Below are positions 1 through 4,825 of a DNA stretch of 6,153 nt, in pieces (positions within the stretch are counted from its first letter, which is position 1; every line of letters starts with the position of its first letter). The position numbers and the translations under genes were made by a program. The notes under the pieces were generated by a model. The model saw nothing but the letters and a program-made list of their open reading frames with translations. It searched no databases and was not told where the DNA came from. This DNA is from DATDAW01 sp036524675 (GTDB lineage Bacteria > Verrucomicrobiota > Verrucomicrobiia > Chthoniobacterales > DASVRZ01), in assembly GCA_036524675.1 (NCBI GenBank), contig DATDBU010000149.1:1-6153 (forward strand). Reading direction: 5' to 3'.

Positions 1-1
1 G

Positions 2-115
2 GACACCGAGTATATTGACCCGTCTCTCACAGTCGATCTCTTCGGGCGCATTGCGGACGCCTCATCGAAGGAGGTTTATTGGGCTGTCGAGACTTACAAG
101 CGCCAACACGAATGA
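2..115 (+). CDS. C-terminal end of an unknown protein (partial)
   Basis: The reading frame is open from base 2 to a TGA at 113-115 and gives 37 residues running from DTEYIDPSL to YKRQHE. The composition is balanced, with acidic and aromatic residues (KEVYWAVETYK), and looks like the soluble C-terminus of a real protein rather than a chance frame. The start lies outside the window and I do not recognise the family. It is followed directly by the hairpin-rich stretch 116-254, which fits a cassette gene ending at or inside its recombination site. The alternative is a chance open frame, because 37 residues is short. Confidence 0.45.
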   Translation, partial: DTEYIDPSLTVDLFGRIADASSKEVYWAVETYKRQHE

Positions 116-254
116 CCGCAACGCCTCCATGCGCTGCAGGCGAACGGCTCCGGCTGTGTCACGGCGGCTGCTTCCGGCCTCCGCCTTTTCCCCACCGTGC
201 AGCCGCCGCGCCAGCCTCCGCCGTCGCTGAGCTTGTGGTCGCTGGGCGTCACAC
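100..254 (+). repeat. Putative degenerate attC-like hairpin region
   Basis: This stretch between the first gene's stop and the cupin start folds around a perfect 10-bp inverted repeat, CGGCGGCTGC at 162-171 with its complement at 199-208. Weaker flanking pairing extends it (ACGGCTCCGGCT near 144-155 against AGCCTCCGCCGT near 213-224). The left end contains GCGCCAAC (100-107), and the right end reads GGGCGTCACAC (244-254), one step from the usual GGGCGTTAGAC pattern of attC 3' ends. Neither core box matches the RYYYAAC/GTTRRRY consensus fully, so this is a decayed attC at best. Position and palindromic shape support the call; the core boxes do not. Confidence 0.3.
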
Positions 255-304
255 GCATATACCGTCTTGTTCCCGCAGCCTTCTCACTCCACCTTGTAGC
301 CATG

Positions 305-655
305 ATGCGTGCCATCAATCTTGCAGAAAAGCTCGCTTCCTTCACAGGGCATTGGCAGCCGCGGGTCGTCGGTCAGTTCAATGGCCACGATCTCATGGTT
401 GTCAAAGTCAAGGGTGAGTTCGTCTGGTACACGCACGACAACACAGATGACTTCTTTCTCGTCCTCAGCGGGCGCATCACCATTCGCATGCGCGGAGGTG
501 ATGTCTCGCTTGGTCCCGGCGAGCTGTTTGTCGTTCCTAAGGGAACGGAGCATTGCCCCGTCGCCGATGAAGAAGCTCATTTGCTGCTCATCGAACCAAC
601 GGGTACGCCAAACACCGGCAATGCCGCAACGGCCGCTCCCCGTCGCGTCCTATAG
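305..655 (+). CDS. Small single-domain cupin protein (Cupin_2 type)
   Basis: This 116-residue protein is a single cupin beta-barrel. Motif 1 lies at about residues 37-56 (GEFVWYTH, then TDDFFLVLSG) and motif 2 at about 70-85 (GPGELFVVPKGTEH). Proteins of this size and pattern are small cytosolic cupins, usually of unknown substrate. In typical members motif 1 reads HxH followed by E. Here the first ligand position is Tyr42, with His44 kept and Asp49 in place of Glu, while the motif 2 His83 is present. Metal binding may therefore be altered. ATG at 302 and ATG at 305 are adjacent in frame; I chose 305 because homologues I know start M-[KR]-A-I-N-L-A-E-K. No Shine-Dalgarno sequence is evident. 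The gene is followed after 8 nt by an attC site, as in a cassette. The family call is firm; the function is unknown. Confidence 0.88.
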   Translation: MRAINLAEKLASFTGHWQPRVVGQFNGHDLMVVKVKGEFVWYTHDNTDDFFLVLSGRITIRMRGGDVSLGPGELFVVPKGTEHCPVADEEAHLLLIEPTGTPNTGNAATAAPRRVL

Positions 656-663
656 GCATAGAC

Positions 664-740
664 GCCCAACCCTTCGTTGCACTGACTCGCTACAGCCGCC
701 CTCGGCGGCTTCCGCGAGCGGGTAAACTCAAACGTTAGAC
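664..740 (+). repeat. attC-like recombination site (best formed in the window)
   Basis: It starts with GCCCAAC (664-670, fits RYYYAAC) and ends with GTTAGAC (734-740, fits GTTRRRY), 77 bp in all, which is a normal attC length. Between the boxes are nested inverted repeats: CTCGC with GCGAG, and GCCGCC with GGCGGC around a CTC loop. The 3' arm GGTAAACTCAAACGTTAGAC closely resembles the L'-R' arm of known attC sites. R'' and R' pair at 5 of 7 positions, and the imperfect pairing is typical of attC. It lies 8 nt after the cupin stop and 17 nt before the next start codon. In integrons such sites are recombined as folded single strands by the tyrosine recombinase IntI, which is not in this window. 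Confidence 0.72.
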
Positions 741-757
741 TCTTCTAGCCGCACGCC

Positions 758-1279
758 ATGAACGGACGCTATTTGATTCTTGCAGCAGTAGTCGTGGCTT
801 TCGCCGCCGTCGTCTGGCTCATGGACCCGTTTCTTCTCTTCATTCTCGGTGTTGCACCACTTCTTTGGATCGGACTTCCAGCTTCGCTTTTCGCTGGCAT
901 TCTCTTGCTCGTCGCCATCCGCACCGGGCGCTCGCGCCGTCCGGCGTTGATTATACTTTCCGTAGTTGCGGCATTCGGCTGTTTTGTCGGGCTTGCCATT
1001 CCCACCAACCATTTCATTCAGCAGCGCGCCGTCGCCGCAGCCAAGGAGTATCCAGCGCGAGTCGCGCCACTACTTGAGGCTTACCGCCAGGATCACGGCT
1101 CTTACCCAACCAGCCTCGATCAGCTTCCCGCCAAGCCCGTTGTCCCCCGCCTTCTTCGCAGCTCCTACGGCTATCGCTCAGATGGTAGCAGCTACTCGTT
1201 CTGCTTTGGACAGCCCGGCGGTCTTATTGACACTTGGGACTACGATAGCGAGACACAGACATGGCATCTTTCCACCTGA
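758..1279 (+). CDS. Three-helix membrane protein with pseudopilin-like C-terminal tail
   Basis: The protein has 173 residues. Hydrophobic segments at about 5-22, 25-54 and 62-82 are predicted membrane helices, with a basic loop RTGRSRR (55-61) between the second and third. The remaining ~90 residues are polar. They contain LLEAYRQDHGSYPTSLDQLP (105-124), the K/R-x-x-x-G-x-YP-x-x-L-x-x-L pattern seen in the periplasmic part of type II secretion pseudopilins and related proteins, followed by a Tyr/Ser/Gly-rich beta-like tail. It lacks a prepilin cleavage site, so it is not itself a pseudopilin; the tail is probably extracytoplasmic. The ATG lies 17 nt after the GTTAGAC core of the preceding attC. 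Function unknown. The membrane topology is well supported; the tail resemblance is an inference from pattern. Confidence 0.8.
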   Translation: MNGRYLILAAVVVAFAAVVWLMDPFLLFILGVAPLLWIGLPASLFAGILLLVAIRTGRSRRPALIILSVVAAFGCFVGLAIPTNHFIQQRAVAAAKEYPARVAPLLEAYRQDHGSYPTSLDQLPAKPVVPRLLRSSYGYRSDGSSYSFCFGQPGGLIDTWDYDSETQTWHLST

Positions 1280-1297
1280 ACTGCCAATCGAACGAAG

Positions 1298-1762
1298 CGC
1301 CTCCTGAATAACTGTTTTGCAAGTGGTTAGACGAGAACGAGTTGATCGACCCCAATTTTGCGTACGATAGTCCGCACGGGCCGCAGTCTCTCTTGGTGAG
1401 GGAGAAGCTCGACACGCTCCACGCAGACATCGGGAATAGGAAGACCTCATGCTTTTCAACCTGCTTCGCCCGATCCATGACCATTGGATGCCGTGGACGA
1501 TGTTGCCAGCGGTTTCATCGAAACCGCCTTGCCAATGCTTTTGGTAGGGACGTTTCGACGAAACGTCCAGTCTTCAGCTTCACCACGGATCTGATGGGAT
1601 CGCACTGCAAAAAATGCATGCTCTTGAAGATCGCGTTCATCCTTTACCCGATCCTGCTGCCCTCGCATAGATGTCCCGCAAGAGATTGCTCAACGAAAAA
1701 GTCATCCGGCTGTTTGTTTATTCTCACAACAATGGGTGGCTATCTTCAGTTCTCTTCGATGG
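1298..1762 (+). repeat. Decayed copy 1 of a duplicated cassette module
   Basis: Beginning with CGCCTCCTGAAT (1298-1309), this segment runs collinearly with 4098-4512. Shared blocks include the run AAGACCTCATGCTTT, the hairpin GCGGTTTCATCGAAACCGC, the phrase CACGGATCTGATG and the coding start ATGCTCT/ATGCTCTTG. Similarity stops near 1748, resumes with GTTCTCTTCGATGG (1749-1762), which is identical to 4723-4736, and continues weakly. About 210 bp present in copy 2 are therefore missing. The part before 1618 (about 340 bp after the previous gene) holds no convincing gene. It holds a lone GTTAGAC box at 1326-1332, which could be the remains of the previous cassette's attC, and the two hairpins listed separately. 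Confidence 0.75.
1509..1568. repeat. Pair of REP-like hairpins upstream of the decayed gene
   Basis: Two perfect inverted repeats lie 20 nt apart. The first is GCGGTTTC-ATC-GAAACCGC (1509-1527), an 8-bp stem with a 3-nt loop. The second is GGACGTTTCG-A-CGAAACGTCC (1548-1568), a 10-bp arm pair. Both share the GTTTC...GAAAC core, so they are related to each other. Copy 2 of the module keeps the first hairpin exactly (4268-4286) and a weakened form of the second (4311-4326). They could be REP/BIME-type palindromes, RNA leader structures or protein-binding sites; the sequence does not decide between these. Confidence 0.6.
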
Positions 1763-1800
1763 TCCGGCCCTATCCTGTCTGCCGCAAAATTGCCGGATAG
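1618..1800 (+). pseudogene. Truncated, frame-disturbed paralogue of the EF-hand-like membrane protein
   Basis: The ATG at 1618 aligns with the ATG at 4374. The first residues match (MLLKIAFILYPIL against MLSEIAFILYLIL). A 1-nt deletion near 1653-1663 then puts the next ~18 codons out of frame. Further small losses (net -3 nt) restore the frame, and LFILTTMGGYLQF matches LFVFTTITGCLLY of the intact copy. After that about 210 bp are gone, removing the region encoding the acidic EF-hand-like loop and the last membrane helix. The frame then runs into a TAG at 1798-1800. The 60-residue product is unlikely to function like its paralogue. The TAG lies inside the downstream junction repeat. Confidence 0.65.
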
Positions 1801-1926
1801 CACAGTGCCAAATTCTGTCCTTCCGCACTCACAAAAAACGCTATTTTGACGTCATGTCTCTCCAAATCGCCGCAATAGTGCGGCAATATCACACCGCAAA
1901 TATCCGGTCGAATATCTGTTAGGCAC
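1788..1926 (+). repeat. Junction repeat copy A (attC-like, ends GTTAGGCAC)
   Basis: This segment matches the window's last 113 bp (6041-6153) along its length, by eye at roughly three quarters of positions, starting at GCCGGATAGCA and including CAATATCAC and CGCAAA. It ends in the attC-type core GTTAGGC (1918-1924). A left arm GTGCCAAAT (1805-1813) faces the right arm TTAGGCAC, giving GTGCC/GGCAC terminal pairing. The apex has a perfect hairpin GCCGCA-ATAG-TGCGGC (1869-1884). Length, position between two genes and the core box support an attC-like site. The left core box is a poor RYYYAAC match, so it may be a diverged attC or another junction repeat. Confidence 0.6.
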
Positions 1927-1942
1927 AGAAAGCAGACCGCGC

Positions 1943-2004
1943 TCTTCGCGCGAAGAACAGCAAAGGCAATTGCGCTTCACCGCGCAATCGGGCTCAGAGC
2001 CCGA
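1943..2004. repeat. Cluster of three adjacent hairpins
   Basis: Three back-to-back perfect inverted repeats lie between the GTTAGGC box at 1918 and the next gene. They are TCTTCGCGCGAAGA (1943-1956, a 14-bp palindrome), ATTGCGC-TTCACC-GCGCAAT (1969-1988) and TCGGGCTC-A-GAGCCCGA (1988-2004). No T-run follows any of them, so they are not textbook intrinsic terminators. They occupy the ~170-nt leader before the gene starting at 2096, where I see no other feature. They could be a leader RNA structure or the remains of a palindrome-rich cassette end. Confidence 0.5.
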
Positions 2005-2095
2005 ATCCAGAAAGATCGGCTTCGCCTCAAAAATCCCCCGCTGCTCAAGCCTTACCTCCTTGCAGATATCGAGTTGAGTGTATTTCCACCATATC

Positions 2096-2487
2096 GTGAA
2101 GACCATATTGTTAACTCTCACTTTAGTTACGGCTCTGACATTTACCGCTCACGCAAGCACGGCGCGTTTTCTCAGCGATGGCACACTCGTTATTTCTGAC
2201 GGAAGTCGTCGCATTCGGCTTTCGCGGAAGCCTATATCAAGTGGCTACATATCGTTGACGGTAAGGTGTCAAACAGCACCGAATTTCTGTTCGCATCCTG
2301 GCGCCTCGATCGTATTCGACTCTTTGTTGGCTGGCGTGGCTCGATTTTCACTGTAATCACTGAGGCCTCTCGAACAGATCGACTTGATCCCAATGAGAAG
2401 GATGTATGGCAGGACATCACTTATACTTTTGATTCATCCCATCCGGAGAACGGAATTAAGAAAGAAAAGGGCACTCCACACAAATAA
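2096..2487 (+). pseudogene. Secreted small protein, broken by one frameshift
   Basis: GTG at 2096 begins a textbook signal peptide (MKTILLTLTLVTALTFTAHA); GTG at 2078 is an alternative start. The frame continues through STARFLSDGTLVISDGSRR to about 2215. Beyond that the same frame reads implausibly, while the frame one base back becomes convincing: FAEAYIKWLHIVDGKVSN, then FLFASWRLDRIRLFVGWRG and DVWQDITYTFDSSH, ending at TAA 2485-2487. Joining both halves gives a secreted or periplasmic protein of about 130 residues with an acidic, aromatic-rich mature part. I do not recognise the family. A single indel near 2200-2230 explains the break; it could be a real mutation or a sequence error. Alternatively the second half is its own ORF from GTG 2266. 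Confidence 0.6.
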
Positions 2488-2491
2488 AGTA

Positions 2492-2547
2492 GCTAAACCG
2501 CACTGATCAATTCACACTTTAAACTCTATATTTAAACAGCGTTAAGC
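2492..2547 (+). repeat. Short attC-like site
   Basis: GCTAAAC (2492-2498) and GTTAAGC (2541-2547) are complementary at 6 of 7 positions. GTTAAGC fits GTTRRRY, and GCTAAAC misses RYYYAAC by one base. The 56-bp span is at the short end for attC. It sits exactly between the TAA at 2485-2487 and the ATG at 2567, which is 19 nt after the box. Inner pairing is weak (CTG against CAG), so the assignment depends mainly on the boxes and position. Confidence 0.4.
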
Positions 2548-2566
2548 GCTTTCACTCTATCACCCA

Positions 2567-2851
2567 ATGAAACTTCCATTTCTTGAATCATCCGATAAGG
2601 CATTTTTCTCGCAAGTAGCCAATTCGGATTTACGCCAAGTAGAGATTTCACGACTTTCGAGGATTCGCCGGAACCTCTTTTTGGTCGCCGCTTTCTTATT
2701 CTTTCTCGGTATCGCCAGCACCCTTTTTTACCGAGGCAACGGCACCCCGTTCCCATGGATTATCTTTCTTCTGGAGGTTTTGGCGTTTTACGATGCTCAA
2801 AATAGACTTCGACTGCTACAACTTGCAGAGCGGATCCAATCAGGTAGGTGA
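2567..2851 (+). CDS. Small two-helix membrane protein
   Basis: The protein has 94 residues. A charged N-terminal part (SDKAFFSQVANSDLRQVEISR) is followed by the basic segment RLSRIRR, a hydrophobic helix at about 37-55 (LFLVAAFLFFLGIASTLFY), a short GNGTPFP turn, a second helix at about 62-75, and an amphipathic basic tail (RLRLLQLAERIQSGR). By the positive-inside rule both termini should be cytoplasmic. Such 2-TM hypothetical proteins are common in cassette arrays; I recognise no named family. No clear Shine-Dalgarno sequence precedes the ATG. The coding region is AT-richer than the cupin cassette, in keeping with a different origin. Confidence 0.72.
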   Translation: MKLPFLESSDKAFFSQVANSDLRQVEISRLSRIRRNLFLVAAFLFFLGIASTLFYRGNGTPFPWIIFLLEVLAFYDAQNRLRLLQLAERIQSGR

Positions 2852-2875
2852 AAACCTTTACGACACCGACCAAGC

Positions 2876-3019
2876 GCCTAGCCAGGCTCTGCAGACATGT
2901 AGTTAGGTCAATAGATTCAAACTTTGAAGAAAGACATCTGCATCCTTCTATTGCGGACTCCGCCGAAAATTGTGAATAACTTTATTGTGCCTTCAGACCA
3001 GCAATATTGGGCGTTAGGC
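2876..3019 (+). repeat. Long attC-like site
   Basis: GCCTAGC (2876-2882) and GTTAGGC (3013-3019) pair at 6 of 7 positions; the first misses RYYYAAC by one base. Inside them GGCTCTGCAG (about 2885-2894) faces CTTCAGACC (about 2993-3001), a match with one extra base and one mismatch, which resembles the bulged pairing of attC arms. Further inward CAATAG (2909-2914) pairs with CTATTG, there is a TTCAAAcTTTGAA palindrome, and GCGGACTCCGC forms an apical hairpin. The 144-bp length is at the upper end for attC. It begins 24 nt after the 2-TM gene's stop, and the next reading frame starts 18 nt after it. A second GTTAGGT box (2902-2908) inside is unexplained. Confidence 0.55.
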
Positions 3020-3037
3020 GCATGAAGCACGTCTCCC

Positions 3038-3623
3038 GTGAATATTGAACGTCCAGAACTCGGCGGTGAAAGTTATCGGCGCATTCTCGCCGTTTGTCCG
3101 CGCGACGCCCGATTCTATCGTTTGAGCGAGGGCGCGTGCCTCATCGCGGGGGTCGGCACCGTCATTGCTTTTGGTGTCGCGCTGTTCCAGCTGCTCTCCG
3201 ACTGGCTGCACGATTCTATACGCACTTGACCCGATTACGCTCGGTTGCTCGCTTTGTTGCCGATGCCTTTTCTTGTTCTCCTTACCTTCAGCATCTGCGT
3301 GCATCGCCGGATAGCCCGGCATTACAACGGGCTGTAGATTTCTCGAGCATCCCGAGTAACGAAGCCGAACAAGTCTCCCCGAACAGTGCAAGCGACCACT
3401 TACGCCAACGGCCCACTGCCTCACTTTCTCGCTTCGCGTGCTTACCTCACGGCAGGCGAGCGCGAGTTCGCTCTTGCGCGAGCTTTACGAGAAGGCTGCC
3501 CCGCGCGGCGAGTTTCTAGCTTGCGTACGTCTCGCTCGTCTACACGCGCTCGGGAAATGCGGCGTCGTCGATGACGCCGTGGCGCTACATTGGTACCAAG
3601 AGGCTTCATCACTGAGAAGCTAG
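3038..3623 (+). pseudogene. Broken gene: membrane segment plus Sel1-like repeat
   Basis: GTG at 3038 opens 63 codons with one membrane helix (about residues 33-53, CLIAGVGTVIAFGVALFQLL) to a TGA at 3227-3229. The same frame continues past that TGA with a second convincing helix (LLALLPMPFLVLLTFSIC, then VHRRIARHYN) to TAG 3335-3337. Farther on, frame 2 from about 3386 reads FLASRAYLTAGEREFALAR. It then switches by +1 near 3475-3485 to LYEKAAPRGEF, LARLHALGKCGVVDD and ALHWYQEAS, ending at TAG 3621-3623. The last part fits a Sel1-like (TPR-related) repeat: LA.LH..G..GV..D...AL.WY..A. I read this as one decayed gene with at least one nonsense change and frameshifts. Two separate small genes, or sequence errors, are alternatives. 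Confidence 0.5.
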
Positions 3624-3779
3624 GTCGAGGAGTGTCCTGAACTTCAGAAGGCACTGAACTACGTCTCCCATGGACGAAAGCCACAAAAACGATTGATGCG
3701 TTCGGGCGCTGGGTTTCAGGCGCACCGCCGGGTTTCAGCCCTTGAGCCGCATTGGGGATCTATCGACAGGCGGCTGGGC
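3624..3779. other. Gene-free spacer before the minisatellite
   Basis: No credible reading frame, core box or strong hairpin is visible. The only pattern is a short repeated phrase, GGGTTTCAG at about 3711-3719 and again near 3730-3738, both within G/C-rich surroundings leading into the tandem array. I assign no function. Confidence 0.4.
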
Positions 3780-4056
3780 GACCATTTTCGACTCTCGATT
3801 TGCCTTGCCGGGCAACGCCTCGAGCATTTTCGACTTCTCGATTTGCCCCGTCAGGCGACGCGTCGACCACTTTCGACCTCTCGATTTGCTCCGCCGGGCG
3901 GCGACTCGGCCATTCTCGACTCTCCACCTGCCCCTCCGGGTAGCACTTCGACCATTTTAGACTTCTCGATTTGCCCCGCCGGGTAGCACCTCGGCCATTT
4001 TCGGCTCCCGATTTGTTCCGCCGGGCAGTGCCTGGGCCATTTCCGACTCTTGATTC
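3780..4056. repeat. Minisatellite of six and a half 42/43-bp units
   Basis: Direct units follow each other without spacers: 3780-3821 (42), 3822-3864 (43), 3865-3907 (43), 3908-3949 (42), 3950-3992 (43), 3993-4034 (42), and a partial unit 4035-4056. Each begins G-A/G-C/G-CATTTTCGAC-like, continues (T)CTCGATTTGCCCCGCCGGG-like, and ends near CACCTC. Units differ at several positions, so the array is old or under weak constraint. Because units are not all a multiple of three, reading frame rotates from unit to unit. Open frames across it on both strands are therefore likely by-products of the period. There are no spacers, which excludes a CRISPR array. Confidence 0.85.
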
Positions 4057-4097
4057 CGACCGGTCCAACGGTCAAACGCTTTTTCCCAGAACCGAAT

Positions 4098-4757
4098 CGC
4101 CTCCTGAATCAAGACTTCGAGTAAGTGGCGGGAACAAGTTGGAGGCCGAGTTTGATGCGCTGAGCCTGGTGAGGAGGAGCTCGACGCGCTCGGGAATGGG
4201 AAGACCTCATGCTTTCAACCGACTTCGCCTAATTCCTGACCGTTGCAAGTCGTGGACGATGTTTCCAGCGGTTTCATCGAAACCGCCCTACCAATGTTCT
4301 TCGGCAGGGACATTTCGATGAAACGCTCTTGTCTTCCCCACGGATCTGATGCAAATCGCAATGGCTAAAATGTATGCTCTCGGAGATCGCATTCATCCTT
4401 TACCTAATCCTCCCGGCCCTCGCATGGATATCCCGCAAGAAATTGCTGAATGGAAGAATTCATGTGGCTGTTTTGTTTGTATTCACGACAATTACTGGCT
4501 GTCTCCTCTACGTATGCGGTGTTTGGTTAATCGGCATCGAATTGGAACGCGAGTTGTATACCTACGATCTTGACGGAGATAGGGTTTTTAATGTTAGCGA
4601 GATCACTCCGAAGATGGAGGAAGCTATGCGCAGATTCACCACAGACACGGGAAGAACACTTGCGCCAATCGTTGCAGGCCCCGTGACATTGATCTGGGTG
4701 GCGCTCAATTTCGTAATTTTCGGTTCTCTTCGATGGCTCGCCTCTATGCCGTCTTCC
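4098..4757 (+). repeat. Intact copy 2 of the duplicated cassette module
   Basis: It starts with CGCCTCCTGAAT (4098-4109), exactly 2,800 bp after the same 12-mer in copy 1, and aligns through the leader and the first ~45 codons of the 4374 gene. It then contains ~210 bp absent from copy 1, and re-aligns at GTTCTCTTCGATGG (4723-4736). The stretch 4098-4373 has no supported gene. It carries the REP-like hairpin at 4268-4286 and its weaker partner at 4311-4326. The counterpart of copy 1's GTTAGAC box is missing here (GTAAGTGGCGGGAAC instead), suggesting that an attC, if it was one, has been lost upstream of this copy. Confidence 0.75.
4268..4326. repeat. REP-like hairpin pair in copy 2
   Basis: GCGGTTTC-ATC-GAAACCGC (4268-4286) is identical to the copy 1 hairpin. 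The second element, ACATTTCGATGAAACGC around 4310-4325, keeps only part of the copy 1 stem because G-to-A and loop changes break pairs. The first hairpin is thus strictly kept and the second is eroding. It lies ~90 nt upstream of the 4374 start codon. Confidence 0.55.
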
Positions 4758-4775
4758 AAGCGAACTGGAGCATGA
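4374..4775 (+). CDS. Three-helix membrane protein with a single EF-hand-like loop
   Basis: The protein has 133 residues. Hydrophobic helices lie at about 4-19, 31-55 and 96-119. Between the second and third helices is a polar domain with Y-DLDGDRVFNVSE-I (65-76). This fits the EF-hand loop pattern D1-x-D3-x-D5 with a hydrophobic residue at 8 and E at 12 (Asp65, Asp67, Asp69, Phe72, Glu76), although the usual Gly at position 6 is Arg70. The following helix-like segment is TPKMEEAMRRFTTDTGRTLAP. This suggests an envelope protein with one acidic metal-binding loop, probably for Ca2+; that is inferred from the motif alone. The start is the ATG that aligns with copy 1; no Shine-Dalgarno sequence is clear. 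A decayed paralogue lies at 1618-1800. Partner and function are unknown. Confidence 0.78.
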   Translation: MLSEIAFILYLILPALAWISRKKLLNGRIHVAVLFVFTTITGCLLYVCGVWLIGIELERELYTYDLDGDRVFNVSEITPKMEEAMRRFTTDTGRTLAPIVAGPVTLIWVALNFVIFGSLRWLASMPSSKRTGA

Positions 4776-4789
4776 GCGGAATTTTGAAA

Positions 4790-4820
4790 GGTTGCATTCC
4801 GCGATAGCTGGAATGCAACC
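4790..4820. terminator. Perfect 11-bp hairpin just after the EF-hand-like gene
   Basis: GGTTGCATTCC (4790-4800) and GGAATGCAACC (4810-4820) are exact complements around a 9-nt loop. The outer AA/TT pairs extend the stem past one mismatch. It lies 14 nt after the gene's TGA, the place for a transcription terminator. No T-run follows on the + strand (CTTGAACC), so termination would be Rho-independent only in a weak sense. It may instead protect an mRNA end or be a palindromic repeat. Confidence 0.5.
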
Positions 4821-4825
4821 CTTGA

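Noticed and set aside
284..580. 98-codon - strand frame opposite the cupin
   Set aside because: It is the antisense shadow of a well-supported cupin gene.
1326..1332. GTTAGAC as the core box of an attC for the 758-1279 cassette
   Set aside because: No matching RYYYAAC box or stem upstream (best is ATCGAAC at 1287-1293), and the box is not kept in copy 2 of the module. It may be a relic, but I could not support a site.
1342..1617. Upstream part of the + strand frame that runs 1342-1800
   Set aside because: The translation is Cys/Arg/Ser-rich and crosses the hairpins. Alignment with copy 2 places the coding start at 1618.
1840..1880. Sigma-70 promoter with TTGACG as -35 box
   Set aside because: No credible -10 hexamer at 16-18 bp spacing; the sequence belongs to the junction repeat.
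3014..3424. 136-codon open frame on the - strand
   Set aside because: It lies opposite a better + strand reading with two membrane helices. Its charged, Gln/Arg-rich composition is what the antisense of hydrophobic codons gives.
3780..4056. CRISPR array
   Set aside because: Units are contiguous, diverged along their whole length and lack unique spacers between identical repeats; no cas gene is near.
3760..4075. Long - strand open frames with repeated peptide motifs over the tandem array
   Set aside because: The 42/43-bp period keeps several frames open at once and the frame rotates between units, so the peptides are by-products of the repeat.
3971..4321. 116-codon + strand frame ending in the copy 2 leader
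   Set aside because: It begins in the minisatellite and runs through repeat DNA. The end resembles a frame in copy 1 only because the DNA is duplicated, and the two copies do not keep it open.
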